Shown here in pieces: positions 24,396-38,850 of a DNA stretch of 64,000 bases (position 1 is its first letter; each line of letters starts with the position of its first letter). Under the pieces are notes generated by a model. That model was not told where the DNA came from, searched no databases, and was given only the letters and a program-made list of their open reading frames with translations. The DNA comes from Callaeas wilsoni (lineage: Eukaryota > Chordata > Aves > Passeriformes > Callaeidae). Both the position numbers and the translations under genes were made by a program. The stretch covers positions 1-64,000 of the forward strand of contig VWPU01005320.1 in the NCBI GenBank assembly GCA_013398955.1, read 5' to 3'.

Positions 24396-27300
24396 AAGGA
24401 TAAATGTTTTCTGGATTGAGCTTGCACTTTAAGGCTTTGGACAAAGGGAGGGATCCAGCTCTGGATATCCTGTGAAATCTGTGGAGCATCAAAGCCTTAG
24501 TTTCTCCCCGGACCATGTGGGTGAAAGAGGTAACAGACAAACCCCCTCTTGCTGACTTTGCACAGCCCTCATGGGTCACAGAGAGTATGACTGCTCTCTC
24601 TCTTAGCCAGCAACGGTGAATAGAGGCTCAAAGTTGAGGTAAACTGAGACAACTGTTTTGGAGACATCGCTGCAGGGCCCACAAAGAGCACTTGCTGGAG
24701 TCAGAAGAATTTTTTTTTTTTCCAGTTCCCTAGGTCACTAATTATTTCCATATGCACCAACCACGTCCCTGAAGGCAAATGTGACTGCTCAGACAGAGCC
24801 CCTTCAGCTCCCCATGGGGACATGCACCATACGTTTACAGGCAGTGGGTGTTGTAGGAAAGGATAAACTTGGCAAAAATTCATTTGTCTGATTCCATTTC
24901 CCAGTCACTAAGTTCAAATGATGGAGGCAACAGAACCGAAACCACACTTCAAGTATTTGTTCTCTTTCCATTTCTCTTTTCTCTTTTGTTCAGTATTTTG
25001 ATTTTTTTATTGGTTGATTCTGTTGTCATGAGTGGCTTTTTTTTCCACTTTACATACATAGATAGATATATACTCTATGTATACATATTACCATGGTTTA
25101 TAGCAATTTTTTTCTTCACAAGAAAAGCCCCAAGGTAATGAAAGAAAGAACTGTCTTAGGGGTAACTTATCAATTTCTGATTGTCTGCAAGGAACAGAAA
25201 TAGTGCACAGTCTTGCCCCACTAATGATTTCATGCTGCCAACTCTCCCTCCCATAGAATTGTGCTACTTCATTCAAAATATAGCAACTGCCATAAATCTG
25301 CTCATTTCATAGAAATGAGCTGAGATCTTCACCTTGTAAAAGGTCACCTCCCACTGGAGGAAAGGATCTTCAGTTTTATTGAAAGCAAAGATGTTTTTTC
25401 TCCTTTCACCAAACTGTCAGGAAAGAAAAAGTTGTCCTGTTCTGGGCCAGTATCTGCCCTATTCCCTCTCCCTGTCCCTGTGGCTGTGGTTGCTCCTGCA
25501 TAGCCCTGTGCCCTCTGCCTGCAGCCCAAGGATGGCTTCCAGCATCCCAGAGCTTTTCATTACCTTATCTCCATTATTTAGGCAAACACAGAACACTTCT
25601 CCAGACAGGTTCCAGGGCGCCAGTTTATCTGCATTATTATGGTAATGCTCCTTTATCCACAGTAGCCAGCCTTTCCTTAAAAATCAATCACTGCCTGATT
25701 AATGTTCTGTAAATAGGGGATCTCCATACTGCAGTACTAGATGTACTGCCCTCCTCTTCTGATCTGCTCTGCTGTGTTTCACTGCTTGATTCTTGTTTTG
25801 CGCTTCTGACATCACCTGACCACTTGCCTTATTCAGTCACTGGCTGGGGTGGAAATTATTGCCTCTTCTTACTGCTTTTTTCCTTGGCATTTTTTCCTTT
25901 TGGAAGAAATGCATTTCTTTTTCAATGGACGATGCAGTTCAAAGGCTGTGTATCCTTCCCTAACTTTCCGAAAGATAAAGAGAACATATATGCTGGCATT
26001 TTCTTGTAACCACTCTAAACATCTGTAGCCCATCTTGATTTGCTTGTCCAAACCAGTTAGGACAGGAAGGTTTCTATTTTTCTTTCTAGCTGGGAGAGAA
26101 AGTTCATAAAACAAAAAAGAACATGCCTCAGAGAAGCATTTCAATCAGAAAATTATCTACCCCGAAGATGTGAAAACCAATTTTGCTATATTTATCAGTT
26201 TCATAGCAAAGAAAGGTCAAAATGTGAATATATCCAGCAAAAATTGCAAAGCCTCTGAGGCTTCCACTGCCCCAACAGTCATAAAACTAAAACTGTGTCT
26301 TATGGTCTGATGTTGGCAGGGCTTGGTGTTTTGTTGTACGTGAAAATGTTCTACAGAAGTTTTGAGGTATTGAGACAACACAGAATCAGAAAAATCAGAT
26401 TGAAATTAACACTGCTCAAATGTGAAATTAAAAAGAACCAAACAACAGCAAGACAAACAAGCAAAAAACCACCAGGAAAAATGGTGCAGAACCACTTCTC
26501 TAGAGAGAGCCAAATCCATTAAGCTAATTAGTTGAGCAGCTGATGTTCTGACATGACATTGTTTCTTCATTTAGGATCTTTAATTCTTCATGCAAGAAGA
26601 TTTCTCATTATTTCTTATCCAAACAAACCCCAATAGCTGGATATTCTTCTGCAAACAGTTTGCTGATAAAATTTTCCTCTAAACAGTCACAATCTGAAAT
26701 TTGAACAGTGTGACCTATGTGACCTATTACATAAATTCTGTTTTCTCTTCTCTTGTGAACCAATGACCCAGACTTTGTAAACAACTTCCTTTACTCCTCC
26801 CTTAACAATTAGTTTCAGTCCAAAAGAACTTCCCTTTTGAAATTTTAATTTTTAAAAAAAAAAGGCAGGGAGACTTTTACTGTTGTGTAAATCCCCATTG
26901 CGTCATGTTCTTCTCCTAAGACATGGACACAACAAACAAAGCCAGACCCCCAGCAGACATCCAACAGACAACCCAAAGACAGAGGTAGCCAGTCAGTCCT
27001 GTTTGCAGAAAGCCTCCTCTAGAAACATCAAACACAAGGATTGCTGCAGGTATATACGAGCTTGCTTGTTTTCATCAGCTTTCACAGCTTCCCAAAAAGT
27101 ATTCCATGGGCTCGCAGGGGCCCTGTGTGTTGAAAAGCATTAAGTCAGAGAGTGAGGACCTGTCTGTGCTCTGAGTGCAGTGGCGTACAGAGGTACCTTA
27201 GCTGGCATTGAGTGAATCATCACTGAAAGTAACACCCCATTTTCATGCCAGAGTACAAATGGGTACACGTTTGCAGGAGGGCTTTATGTGCTCTGATTCC

Positions 27301-29654
27301 AGTCCCTTGCAATAACTCATTCATGCATCTGTATTTTGTATAAATATTCATATATCTGAAGAGCACATCCATCATCCCCCGTCTCCATCCCGCACAGCCA
27401 CCACCAAAGCCAATGGACACTGACTTTATGTGGCACTAAGAAACAAGCAGCTGTCCTTCAGGACAGCTCATCCCAGAAAGAGGGAGGGGAAGCTGAGAAG
27501 CAGGCAGGCCAGCAGACTGCAGTGGGTGCCACGGTCTCCACCCCAAGACCATCACCATTCCAGACCTCAAAAGGCTTTGCTGTCTATTCAGTATATTTCT
27601 GCTCCTTCCCTCCCCCAAGGAAGTTTCTGAGATTAAAAGATTAGAAGTTTTTCTAGTCATGGCAGGAAAAGTGGGTGCATTACATAGGGTCCCTTTAGCC
27701 TCTCTGTCAGGATCAGGAGAGGAAAGTGCTTGCATCCAGCCCAGAGCTTCCACTAGGTGAAGTGCACAGGAACCCCACCGCTGTTTCTGGGATGGGTAAT
27801 TGAATTGTTCCAACACAGACTCACACACCTGCAAGAGCTGGCACAGAGGGCACTTAGCAGGACATCTGGCACAGAGCAGGGAGCAGGCCTTCAGAGGCCA
27901 GAGAGTTTGTTTTCTATTGCTTTTCCTACTCCATCATGTGCTATAGAAGATGAATGACCAAGCTTGACTTTCAGCAATTTAATTTTCTGAGTGTGTTTTT
28001 TCATTGATCAAGAAGTTGCCTGTTTTGGACTTTAACGATTGTCTCTGAATTGTTACTCTACACACACGCCTGCAAGCGAGGTACCCTGTGACATCTTTGC
28101 TAAGCTAATCGCTTCCTGCCACTGAAGCTCAATAGATGTTACTCCTCTGCCATGCAAGTCTTGAAGTTGTTCTGCTGAGGAAAACTGAGTAGAAATTGGA
28201 TCTGAGGAGAAAATATTTTCTGCAGGGTCAGAATTTTATATAAGCCTTAACCTTTAACTAAAATACCTCATCAAAACTAAGGAAATTAAAACATCTACTT
28301 TTGTAAGCAGCAATACTTTTTTGCCCCAAAAAAACAATTTTCTTACATATCTAGAGAAAAAAATGCAGACTGGATTGCCTTTATGGGCCACATTCTGCCA
28401 CCCCTCCTGCTTTGAACCCACTCCATTGCCCAACCCAAAGCTGAGTTATCACTGATGATGATTGTAAAACAATAGCACTGGGTTTTGGTCTGGTATTTGG
28501 AAAGTTCCATCTTTTTGGTCTTTTGGGGTGGTTGGTAACTACATTTCAAACCTTTGAAGGAGTGAAGAAGTTTGGATTTTTAGCAGAAGTTTCCCCAGTC
28601 AGAAAATCCTGCCCCGTGAGAAGGACAGCACACACTGCTCCTCAGGAAGAAGATGGGCTACAACTCCCTCATGCAGAAGCAGCAACTTAATGTTCCCCTC
28701 CTGCATCACGAGCAGGTGTCCTACATATAGCAAGGAGCTACTTCAGGCATACAAATTACCCTAAAGGGGTCAGACATGTACCATGTCGTGAATGACCACT
28801 GGTAGCTCAGGATCCAGAACTTCAGTAATACAAAACACTGAAGGCATCAGATGTTCAGAAAACTAAAAGCCATCTCTCTAGAGAAAATACAAACTATTCC
28901 CACAGCCTGTCATGCTTCCTCCTTCTGCCTTTTTATTACTAAGACCTTTCTTTCCCAATTTCCCCCTTTGTTTAAATTTAAGAACAACTCTTTTCTTCTT
29001 AACAGGAAGAAATATTTCATCCCAGAAATGTTTATGGGTCACTGACAGTGACGCACAATTTGTATTTTGCTCATTAAGGACTTCCCAGCCAAACTTCAGC
29101 TCTTCCCTGACTGTTGCTTCAATTAATCTTCTGTTTGGCATTTGGCTGCCTATTAACGCTAACAAAATATTGTTATGAAAACATATCAAATTGCCCTTCT
29201 TAGGCTATAATCAGTCTTTTTGGCATGAAGTACAGTCAGATTCAATCTAGACTATAAGTTCACTTCTAAATTTCAAAACTTGATGCAATCTGTAAAGGTT
29301 CAATAAATTAAATTCCTTCTGCCCCATGTGATATGTGAGCTAATCTACTTTTTCATTTAATTTGATATGCCCTCAAAGTCAAGTATCACATCTAGAAAAA
29401 GTTTATGTTTGTTGAGTGGGTAATCTCCTCTCTAGAAGTACTGGAATCTACTAAAAACTGCCAAACAAATGTTTGGCTTGTCTTTATTTGTTTTGCTTGC
29501 TGGTCCACATGGAATTTCCTTCACTGACCCATTGAGACCCCATAGCTACCTCAGATCTGCACCTCTTGGGCCCTTCAAATTCCTTTTGAACCATCTTTTA
29601 TGCACAGATCTTTACACAGAGACACAGGGCTGGGCAAGTTCCTTTGACAGTTCT

Positions 29655-29825
29655 CAGAGGGCTTTACAAATATAAACCTCATTTTCATAAAATTGCTCTG
29701 AGGGAGGTTTGTCTTACCTCCCTTGCAGTATGACAAAGGAATTGAGACACAGATGCTTTGTCTAAGACTGCCACTAGTCTGGGACCAGGAAGATGGAAGT
29801 CAGGCCTCTCTTCTCCATGTCCTAT
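29655..29825 (+). repeat. MIR SINE fragment
   Basis: Words in MIR order: GGGCTTTACAAATATAAACCTC, a GAGGGAGGT segment, ACAAAGGAATTGAGACACAGA and a degenerate end with AGTCTGGGACCAGGA. An old, diverged copy. Confidence 0.6.
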
Positions 29826-30924
29826 CCCAGGGCATTCCCATGAAGGTCATTTGGCTGCTGACAATTACTAGAGTCAATGTAATCACTGTATCTCAATGAA
29901 TACCACAGATGAAACAAATTTTTTTTCCCTATTTGTATATTACAGAGTAGATCTATATAAGTCCCTTATTTAGTTTGCCTCACAAAAGCATAAAGTGGTT
30001 GTTTCATTATTTCAGTGACAACTTCAAGATGTATATGCTGGAATTGAATGTAGAATCAAAGTATGCAAATTTTAAAATATGACTCTCTGTGACGGCAAAG
30101 GAGATCAGATAATTTGAGGACAAACAGATTTAATTACGTAAATATTATTTCTTTTATTACAAATGTTTTGTTCCTGAGCATTAATTTAGAGGGGATTTTA
30201 GCTTGGCTAATCCAATAAAGAGCAGTGACTTGGAATAAAAACAGCAACAATTACTCCAAGTCCTCTGCTTTCTCTTGTAGCAAGAAGCGTGTCCCATCAT
30301 TAGCTTCTAAGCTCTCAAACACATCCTTTCCATCTCACCCACTGCTGACAGTTCCCAAATGAACCACCTCTGTGGACAGTGTTCCAGCAAACCGTCACTC
30401 TCTCCTGTCACAGCAGATCCTACAGCTGTCTTATCCAGCGTACCTAATCAACCTGCTGGGGAGAGCTGAATTATTACTGATGTAAGAGTGATTGTAATGA
30501 GTGATTCCCTCCACTTAACCCCAGTGTGAAAAACAGAGACTTTGCATAGATAAACACCAAGACATCACAAGCAAGTATGGAGCAAAAACCAACTGAAATA
30601 CCTGGGTTGTTCCATCAGTACTGCATGAATTACTAGAATATTCTCTAAACCAGCTGAATGGTGATTCCAAGTTTGTTTCAGATTGTCATCCTGGCTATAG
30701 CTCTGTATACGAATGAGTCATAATTATTACAACTTATTAGATTTCGTAGGGAAGATTCTCAAGGCTCTAGCCCCAGCCACCTGTATTTCATAGGAAGAAG
30801 TCTTACAGAAGCCTTTGAAGATCTAGCCAAGAGTTTCTGTATCTTTGTGACCACAGTTGATGTTGAAAAAAGAGCCTCCAGCAACAATCATCACAGATTA
30901 CCAGCCTGGGACATGGCACCCTGG

Positions 30925-31060
30925 ATCTAGAATAGAGTAGAGTAAAACAGAATAGAATCCAGTACAATAAAATACATTATTTCTGTTGGAAGGGGCCTAC
31001 AATGATCACTTAGTCCAACTGCCTGAGCAGTTCTGGGCTGATCACAAGTTAGAGCCTCAG
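30925..31060 (-). mobile_element. CR1 LINE 3' end, antisense fragment
   Basis: A degenerate AGAATAGA/AGTAAAACAGAATAGAATCC terminal repeat leads into GTTGGAAGGGGCCTACAATG, TCACTTAGTCCAACTGCCTG and CTGGGCTGATCACAAGTTAGAG, which is the reverse complement of an avian CR1 3' UTR. Only about 130 bases remain recognisable. Confidence 0.85.
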
Positions 31061-34000
31061 TTTGTCATGTTAAAAGGAAAAGTACTGTAGAAGTCAAAGA
31101 AGAAAAATTCTGGCACCACCACACCAGTCAGGGAAGGAAACTGTCCAGTCTGTTCGAACAAACAGCTCAGATCTCTCCAAAAGAGAGACTCCACCAAAAG
31201 TAGACGTAGTCTAAAATAATTTTTGCTCTTTCACCCTGGGCCCATTCTCAGAGAATACTCCTCTTATGATTCCTAGCCCCCACAGGCCAAATGGTGAAAC
31301 TCTGCTCCTGAGAGGGTGCCCTGAACCATGACACCAGCAAAGGACCATGCTCCAATCACCCTATTTGCTCCAAGCAGTGCCTGACATCACAAGAGACGGT
31401 TATGAAGTCATTAGGTCTAATGGAGGAGAAAATAGCTATTTAAGGTACATCTAGCACCAGAACTGGACTGAAGTGGAATTTTCCATTTTATACATACAAA
31501 AGATTAGCTGCTGCTGCACCTCACTGCTGCAGAATTAGCCATGGATCCAATTATGACTCTTCTCTGTTCAGCCCTGCAAAGCTCCTTTCTAAATTCTCAG
31601 TCAGCAATAAAGCAGCCAATGTTTATCTAAAATGCTTATAGTGCTTCCCTCTCCCTTGTGCTCCTTGTCATTTTACCCCTAGATTGCAAGAAAATATATC
31701 GGTTTTCCACCCTGGAAGCATTTCCCAGATGCCTAGGGAAGCCCTTTGCGTACCAGGTGCTGCTTTTAATGAGTGAGGCTTTTAACTTTCATTACCATGG
31801 TGTCACTACCAGCAGTGCTATTTGTTGCATGCTGTGATTTAAGGGTGAAAAAAAACCCCACCAAAAACTCCCAGAAAGCCCCCAAAAAAACAACAAAGGC
31901 CACTAACAAGACTGTCCACTCAGTTCACAGCCTCTCCCTGTCCTGGGCTATCACAGACCATGAGCCCTCTGAAGGTTACTTCTCTGCCAATTTCAAATAT
32001 TGACCTTGATGTCCTGTCCCTTACAATATTCTTTAAAATCCATCATCTGCAAACTAAGTTTAAGTCAGGAAACCTAATTAGTAACAGAGACAATAAATAA
32101 CAAGCTTAAGGGGAGGGAGGAGAGAACCTTTTGCAGGTGGCCAGCTCTTAGCTGAATAATTCTCTGTGCAATGGTCATGCTTCAAAAATTTAATTCTCTG
32201 TAATTTCATTTAGGATGGGGAAAACAAAACAAAATGAGCAAAGTGATATAGGATTTCATTTATATTCTGACAAGTACATTCATCTAAAGTTTAACCGTAA
32301 TAGCTGCAGTTACTGTACCTTTCTTCCAAAGCATTTAATGGTGTAAAGCAAGTGGCAATAATTTTTTTTTTTTAAAAACCTACTTGGCATTATTATTTGC
32401 TATTTTTATATCAAAAAAAGAAGTCTCCCTACTGTCAGGTTGATTGTATTAATCTGAGATTCCTATGGTCCTTCAGACTTGATTGCGTTTGATTCTTGCT
32501 TAGTAGAAGTGGTGATGAAGGAGCTGAAATCATAATTCCTATTTAGAAGGCAAAGAGGAGGCCACTTCAGTTCTGTGGTGAGTAGCACATTTTGTTGCTT
32601 TAATTAAAAAGTTGTTCTGAGAAGCTTCTGCAGTATTCAGAGCACAAAAAAATTGTATTTTCAAAGACACTTTGGGGATCACTCCTGCAGTTTTTCTGAG
32701 CTATGTTGATGTAGCTTAAACATACTAAGGAAAAGAAGCAGTCATTGAATTTGAAATATGTTTTTTATCTCAAAAATTGTAAATCAATCCTCTCAATGAT
32801 GAAAATCTTTTTTGCTTTATGTAGTTCTTAAATTGCTGTCCATCTCTATTAAGGCTCTTAAAGAGAGATTTTCAGCAACAGAATACCCTCTAAAACAAAC
32901 AAACAAAAAGATTTAAGTATCAAGAACAGAAGGTGTTTAGCCCAGAATTGCAATGATTTCCAAGTGCCTGCTCCCTTTGAGATGAATGCCCAGAAAACTC
33001 TGCAGGTCAAGGCTTGTACTTCCTGAGAGTGTGCCAAAAGTGAGCAACACTCTACAGCCATGAGCCACCATTCTCTTCTGGAGACAGCAATGGCTGTCAG
33101 GTTCATCAGTGCATTACGCAACCCTCCGAGCTAGCCAGACTCCCTCGAGACTTGATTTTCACTTTTAAAAATCAATACACTTCGCTGGTACTTTCAGCTT
33201 TTCATATGGCAGCAGCATTGAAAATTAATATTTTACTGAGATTACTAAGGGTGGACTTAGGAGGGCATATAAGATTTGGACCAACTTCAGAACCATGTGA
33301 CAGCTTAGGTAAGAAGCTGTTGGCTTAGAGAAACTAAGATAAATCATATTTAGGGTTTTTATTCGATGACGCCAGGATCCTTCACATTGTCTGTGACTCA
33401 GATCAGAAGTTCCTTTTGCAGTGGAATAATGACAAAAGCCTCTTAGCCTCTTAGATTTAGCTCTAACCTCAACTCAAACTACACAGATATATTTGAGGTG
33501 CCCGCTGTGTTTCCCTCTGCTCAAGGTGCCAGCCAAAATAGTTCTCCCACGGTAAAGGGTAAAAGTAGTTGCAAGGGATGTAAAGGTCCCAACATCAAAG
33601 GTTCGTTTCCTAATCTCTGGAACTACCCTTTACTAAAGTTCCATTTGAAATATCCCAAGATGCTATCACTTACCTGAAGACTAACTTCTGGCTAAAATTT
33701 AAGATCCAGGTTTCTCTGCTGGAAAAGCTGATCAGGGAAGCCTCAGACTGGCACAAGTCCACCTACATTTCAAACCATCCTAGTGTGACCTTTCCTACTC
33801 ACACCTGGAACACGGTAGGAACAATTCCTCCTTAGGTTTCAGGTTCCTACAGGCCATGCTCTGTGCATTCATGAAGAGGTAAGGGAGACCAAAATCTCAC
33901 CAAACCCCTTCTTGTTTTGAATTGCAAGGGAGTAGCATGATGTCGTACTTGGGGCTGCTCCATCAGCAGAGGCCGTAAGGGGCCTGGTTATTTGTCCTGC

Positions 34001-37000
34001 TCTCCTTTACACACGCTGAGTAGCACTGTAACACACTGTGAAGCCCGGGACAGATGTCACAGTACATAGGAAAACACTCTCAAGCTGGGACCAAACAGAG
34101 CCTTGAAATGCTGCTGTGGTTTCCAAGCCATGTCATTCTGCACTGCCTTGTGACACTTGAGGCAGCATTAAATTCCCTGCATCTCATGCTCTCATTTGGA
34201 GTGAAGCATCTTCAGCAGCCCTAATGTTTGATCTCAGCCTCACAGCTGGGGAAAACTAGCAGCTGGTTTGTGATTCAAAAGGAACAGAACAATAACCCAT
34301 TGAGGCTACTCCTCCTGTCTGTGGATGGGTGAGTCAGATGAATAATTGGACAACACAGATCAGTTAAGCCTAATTTGGTTAATAGAATTAATTTGCAAAT
34401 TAGTACACATTAGGTGAATCAGCTGCAATTCATTTTGACAGAAATTTTAAAAAATACTAAAGTAGTTACAATGAAACAGATAAATATTACTGCAGAAAAG
34501 GTTCCAAAGAAGGCAGTCTCTCTGTGGAAATTTTTATCTGTAAATGCTGGGGATGCATACGTTGAATTTCATATAATCAGTAGGAAGCATATCTTCTTCC
34601 TGGCTTGTACAGCCTTTATTACCCTGACAACCCTTAGCAGATCTTAAATAATCATTAGACATGGGCTGAGTACTGGGATCCAGGCATAGATGTTGGGACT
34701 GATAGAGGGTATGGTGCAAGGAAAAGGAAAGAAACTATTTTAAATTTAAAAGCTGGTCTAGGAAAATTAGTTGGTAAAATAATTTGGTCCTCTAACACTC
34801 TTCCTAGGAAAGCTTGGAAACATCTGGGCTACTGTTATTCAGTTACACACACTTAGAGCAGATAAACATCTGATAATTGAACAGGATTGGTGTCTTCAGG
34901 GTGGTGATCACAGGGAAGAAAATGCCAATAGCATGATTTTGTTATTGAAAGGCTTGGAAAATGCTTTGGTCAGGTACAGTTAACAGGATCTCCTGAGCAA
35001 GAGTCGAGCTGCAGCTCCTGGAGCACTAAGATGATTTAGGAAGATGTTGAGCTCTGAGCTGTGTGTGATCAGAGTAAACTAAGAGGCAAGAACAGGGGAA
35101 CAAATGTGCCACGCACACACACGCACACACAAGAGAACCTCCATTGTTGGCTTGACTGCACAATGACGGCAACACCTGGTGTTGAATAAAGGTAACTGGA
35201 GGAAGAAGATCAAATCATGGCTGCATCAGTTCAGCAGTTTAGTGTGACACCTCCCTGGAATCCACAAGCACCTGAAACACGTTGCTGCGGTCACTTCACC
35301 AGATAAATCCTTGCTTGTTCTATATAGAGCTATATATAGGGGTTTGATCCCTAACAGGAACAAAGTGTGTCTCCCTGTAGGCTTCGGTACAACTGCACTT
35401 TGTACTTGCTTTGGATATCACCAACCAACACTGTGTACACAGGACTTCGTTAGCAGTGCAAATTAGGTAACAGTTTTAATAAATAATTTATTTCTTTTAG
35501 TGATGGCCCTTTATATTCTGTTTTACTGACACTTGCCTGCAAGGCAAAGACTCACAGGTATAGCAAACCTTTTGTAAAGTACTTCACTGCAATCCATTTT
35601 ACTTCATCCAAAAGTAGTGGAGCTGCCGGAAAAGCTAACCTGTCTAAAAAATCTATTACCTATAAAATTTTTATTCTGTGTGTCAAACTTCACAGGCATG
35701 GTATTGCGCCTTTCTGAAAGGATTTAAAGTCGCAGAACAACCGTAACAGTTATGTTGTCCATCCACTGAATTATACATTGAGAAAACTGACCTAGCATTA
35801 CATGGTGTCTATCAAACTCAGAGCCTCCCGGCTCACCGTCATGGCCTGTCAGGTTTGATGGGGAGCTGGTTAAATGCAGTGTCAGAGTAGGTTACCTGGG
35901 GCAGTGCACTGAAGGCTGCTCGCCACTTGGCTGAAAGCCCTCTGGTATCTATCAAACCCGGCAAAACACTGCAGAGTAATTCACAATGTAGGCTTCCAGT
36001 GACTGAGTCATGGGTTCCACTTTTCCGTGTTAATGCTTTGTAACCATGGGTGAGAAACGAGCCACTCTTCCCAAGCTCTGCCAGCTCTTCACAACCTCCT
36101 GCTCCTTGTACATGTTAGGATTCACAAACCACACACAGTGACAGCTGGAACCCTCCCAGTTCACGGCTGCAGGACAAGGCACAGCAAGTCACCAGGTGGG
36201 CCAGGACTCTTTGTCATGTGGCCTTCTGTTCTTTGACCTGAGGCATTTCCAGTGGTGGCCACTGACTCCCCATCAGCAAACCCTGGGAAGGCCAATGCCA
36301 AGGGTGGATTCAGGTTCTCTTCCTGATCACTTTGCAGCTGGGGAGCATCAGGACATCTTCCCCTCTGATGGCTATTCTCACTGCTGTCCCTTGATGCTCA
36401 GACTCCAGCTGAAATTGTGCTCAGCAGGGAGAGGCAGAAGTGTGTAGAGTAATTCAGAGTTAGCAACCAAGTGACAAATGCAGAGCCCTTCCTTTCAAAT
36501 TTGCATCAAGCCCAACAAGCTGTAGTGCTGTTGCCTCTGCCTGGCTTCAGGCAGACTGCTCAGCTGAAGACCCACATCATTGATTAAGCAGCTCTTGGGC
36601 AATCAAGATTCAGATCCTGTGGAAAAAAATAGACTTCAGCTTTGTCAAAGAGTCACATTAAGAGGCAACAAGAAAAACTGTGGCTAGAACTCTCCCAGAG
36701 CTGCGTGCAGCTGGGGGAATAGCACAGGATTCTTGGCTGCAGAATTCTTTTCCAGGACACGCTAGCAAAGACAAACAGCCCTGGGCTCTGGTAATCTTCA
36801 TCCAGCTTGAAAGGAGGCTTTGCAGGCCAGAGTTCAGAGAGGTCTTCCCTCTCAGAATGTTCGTCAGTCCTAGAACACACCAACTGCTGTCATAGCATGG
36901 AAAACAAAGCCAGAAAACCAACTGTGCTTTTAGGGCCTTTGAGCTGCTATGGCTCTAATGACACGTTGCAGAAACATTACGTATAAGATAAGGCATGTAT

Positions 37001-38784
37001 GTAGGTAGCAACTGATGTGCTGTAAAAGCCTTTGTTTGTGTGACCCTGCATGTAGCTCAGGCCATGGTTTTCTCCAGAGGCAGAGGAAAGCCCCTCCAGA
37101 TGCCCACGCAGACGTTAACCTCGCGCTCAGGACACGGGTTACGTAACCCAGCAGTAGTGGGGGTTTAACCATTGCTTCATCCAAAGTGCCCCTTGTTGTT
37201 GGGAATTTCACAGTTCAGCACACACTAAATTAATTCTTTTACTAGGTCAGGCCTGGTAACAAGCGTTGATTTAAGCAGCTTATTGCAACAGAAGACTAAA
37301 CACTTCCTAAATGGCAGCTCTCTATGATCCTACAGAGGATGGATTCTGCTCCTGGTGACACACACCCAGACATACAGCTGTGCTGGGAGCGCGGAGGAGC
37401 AGAAAGATTTGCCACTGCTATTTGGTAGCATTTTCAGGGAATACCAAATGTTATTTACTTCCTAATCTTCCTACAGAATATAAAGAATTGCTGCTCTGGG
37501 CTATTTCAGAGAGATAATGTGAGCGACTCATTTGAGTTGTATATTGACCTCAGGCACTGTAAAGATACGTTTTACAGTGCTTTAAAAAACTACTAATGCA
37601 GATTTCTGTACTTCTGAAGATCCCTAGAGTGCACTTCAAAGATTTTCCTGAAGTCTTAAACCACACATATCTGGTCAAGCCCCATGTTATTTGTTGTTAT
37701 TAGTCAAACACCCCTAATCGTTGGTCATACCATCTTCCACGCTGTATCCCCAACGCTAAAGCAGCTTCTTAATACATACTTGCAGTCCTAATTTGCCCAG
37801 GCATAACAGCTCCGTAAGAACCATATTAATTATAATCAGTGACAGATACATACCAAATCCTATGTTGAAACACAGGAGTAGTTTCTGTGACCAGCTCTTA
37901 TCTCTAAACCCAGACCTGAAACCAAATCTCAATTCCCACAGTGTTAAACTGTTTAAAGACCTGGATTCAGCAGGTCTGGCTTTGGCTTGTGTTTAATTTT
38001 AATAACTCCCCACCACTGCATTTGCATTCTTTTTGAGTTTTGCCAGTCTGAACATAGATGCTTTGAAGTGGATTTTGCTAGGCAGGGAAAGAGCTTTCAC
38101 CATGTTGCTTCCATGCATTATACACTGAGTGAGATGCCTGATCATAGATTATCCTTTCCAGAAGCGAGTTTTAACAAGCTTTCTCAGGCTCTGCTCTTCT
38201 CCTGCAAATCATCTCTCTTCATCCTTTTGGTTTCCACAATTCCCATTACACCCATATGAGCTCATCCAAGGGCTCATACCCAAGGGCCTCACATTCCCTC
38301 CCTCTCCTTGTCTTTCAGTTGTCTTTCAGATTCACCAGATCATATCAAAATACAAAAATCTCTCTGCTACACAATCCACTTTCAGGGGCCCAACAGCACT
38401 TCCATTTCAGTAGGGTGACCCCAGCCCCTACAGTAGTGAATCTGGGCCCCCCATTAATGTGGTTACTTAGCAAAGGTATCGCCTGTGTTGCAAGCACAAG
38501 ATAGAAGAAGACACAGCTGAGGGATGGAAAGAGAGTCCCACTGAAAACACAGACCACAGCTCCTTTTTGCCCAAAGGCAAAGTTCCAACTGCCTACCACT
38601 TAGCGTGGTACTGCAGCCCCAGGAGGGAGTGACAGAGCTTGGGCTGATGTGACAGGAAGGGATCCCAAAATCAACAAAACATGGCTCAACCACCAGCATT
38701 CTGCAGACAAGCAAGGACGTACATACAGGGAATCATTATGGAGAAAATCCCAAAGCCCCTTCAGGAAATCAACATGCTGGGCAC

Positions 38785-38850
38785 CCCACTGAAGTACCTG
38801 TACATTAATGCACACAGTATGGGGAATAAACATGAGATAAGAGATCTAAA
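38785..38850 (+). mobile_element. LINE ORF2 remnant (CR1-like endonuclease N-terminus)
   Basis: The + strand frame reads LKYLYINAHSMGNKHEIRDL, matching the conserved start of CR1-type ORF2 endonuclease domains (typically LYTNA.SMGNKQEEL). No reverse transcriptase part follows, so it is a short fossil. It falls inside a 113-codon open frame (38681-39022) that is otherwise unrelated to any family I recognise. Confidence 0.55.
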
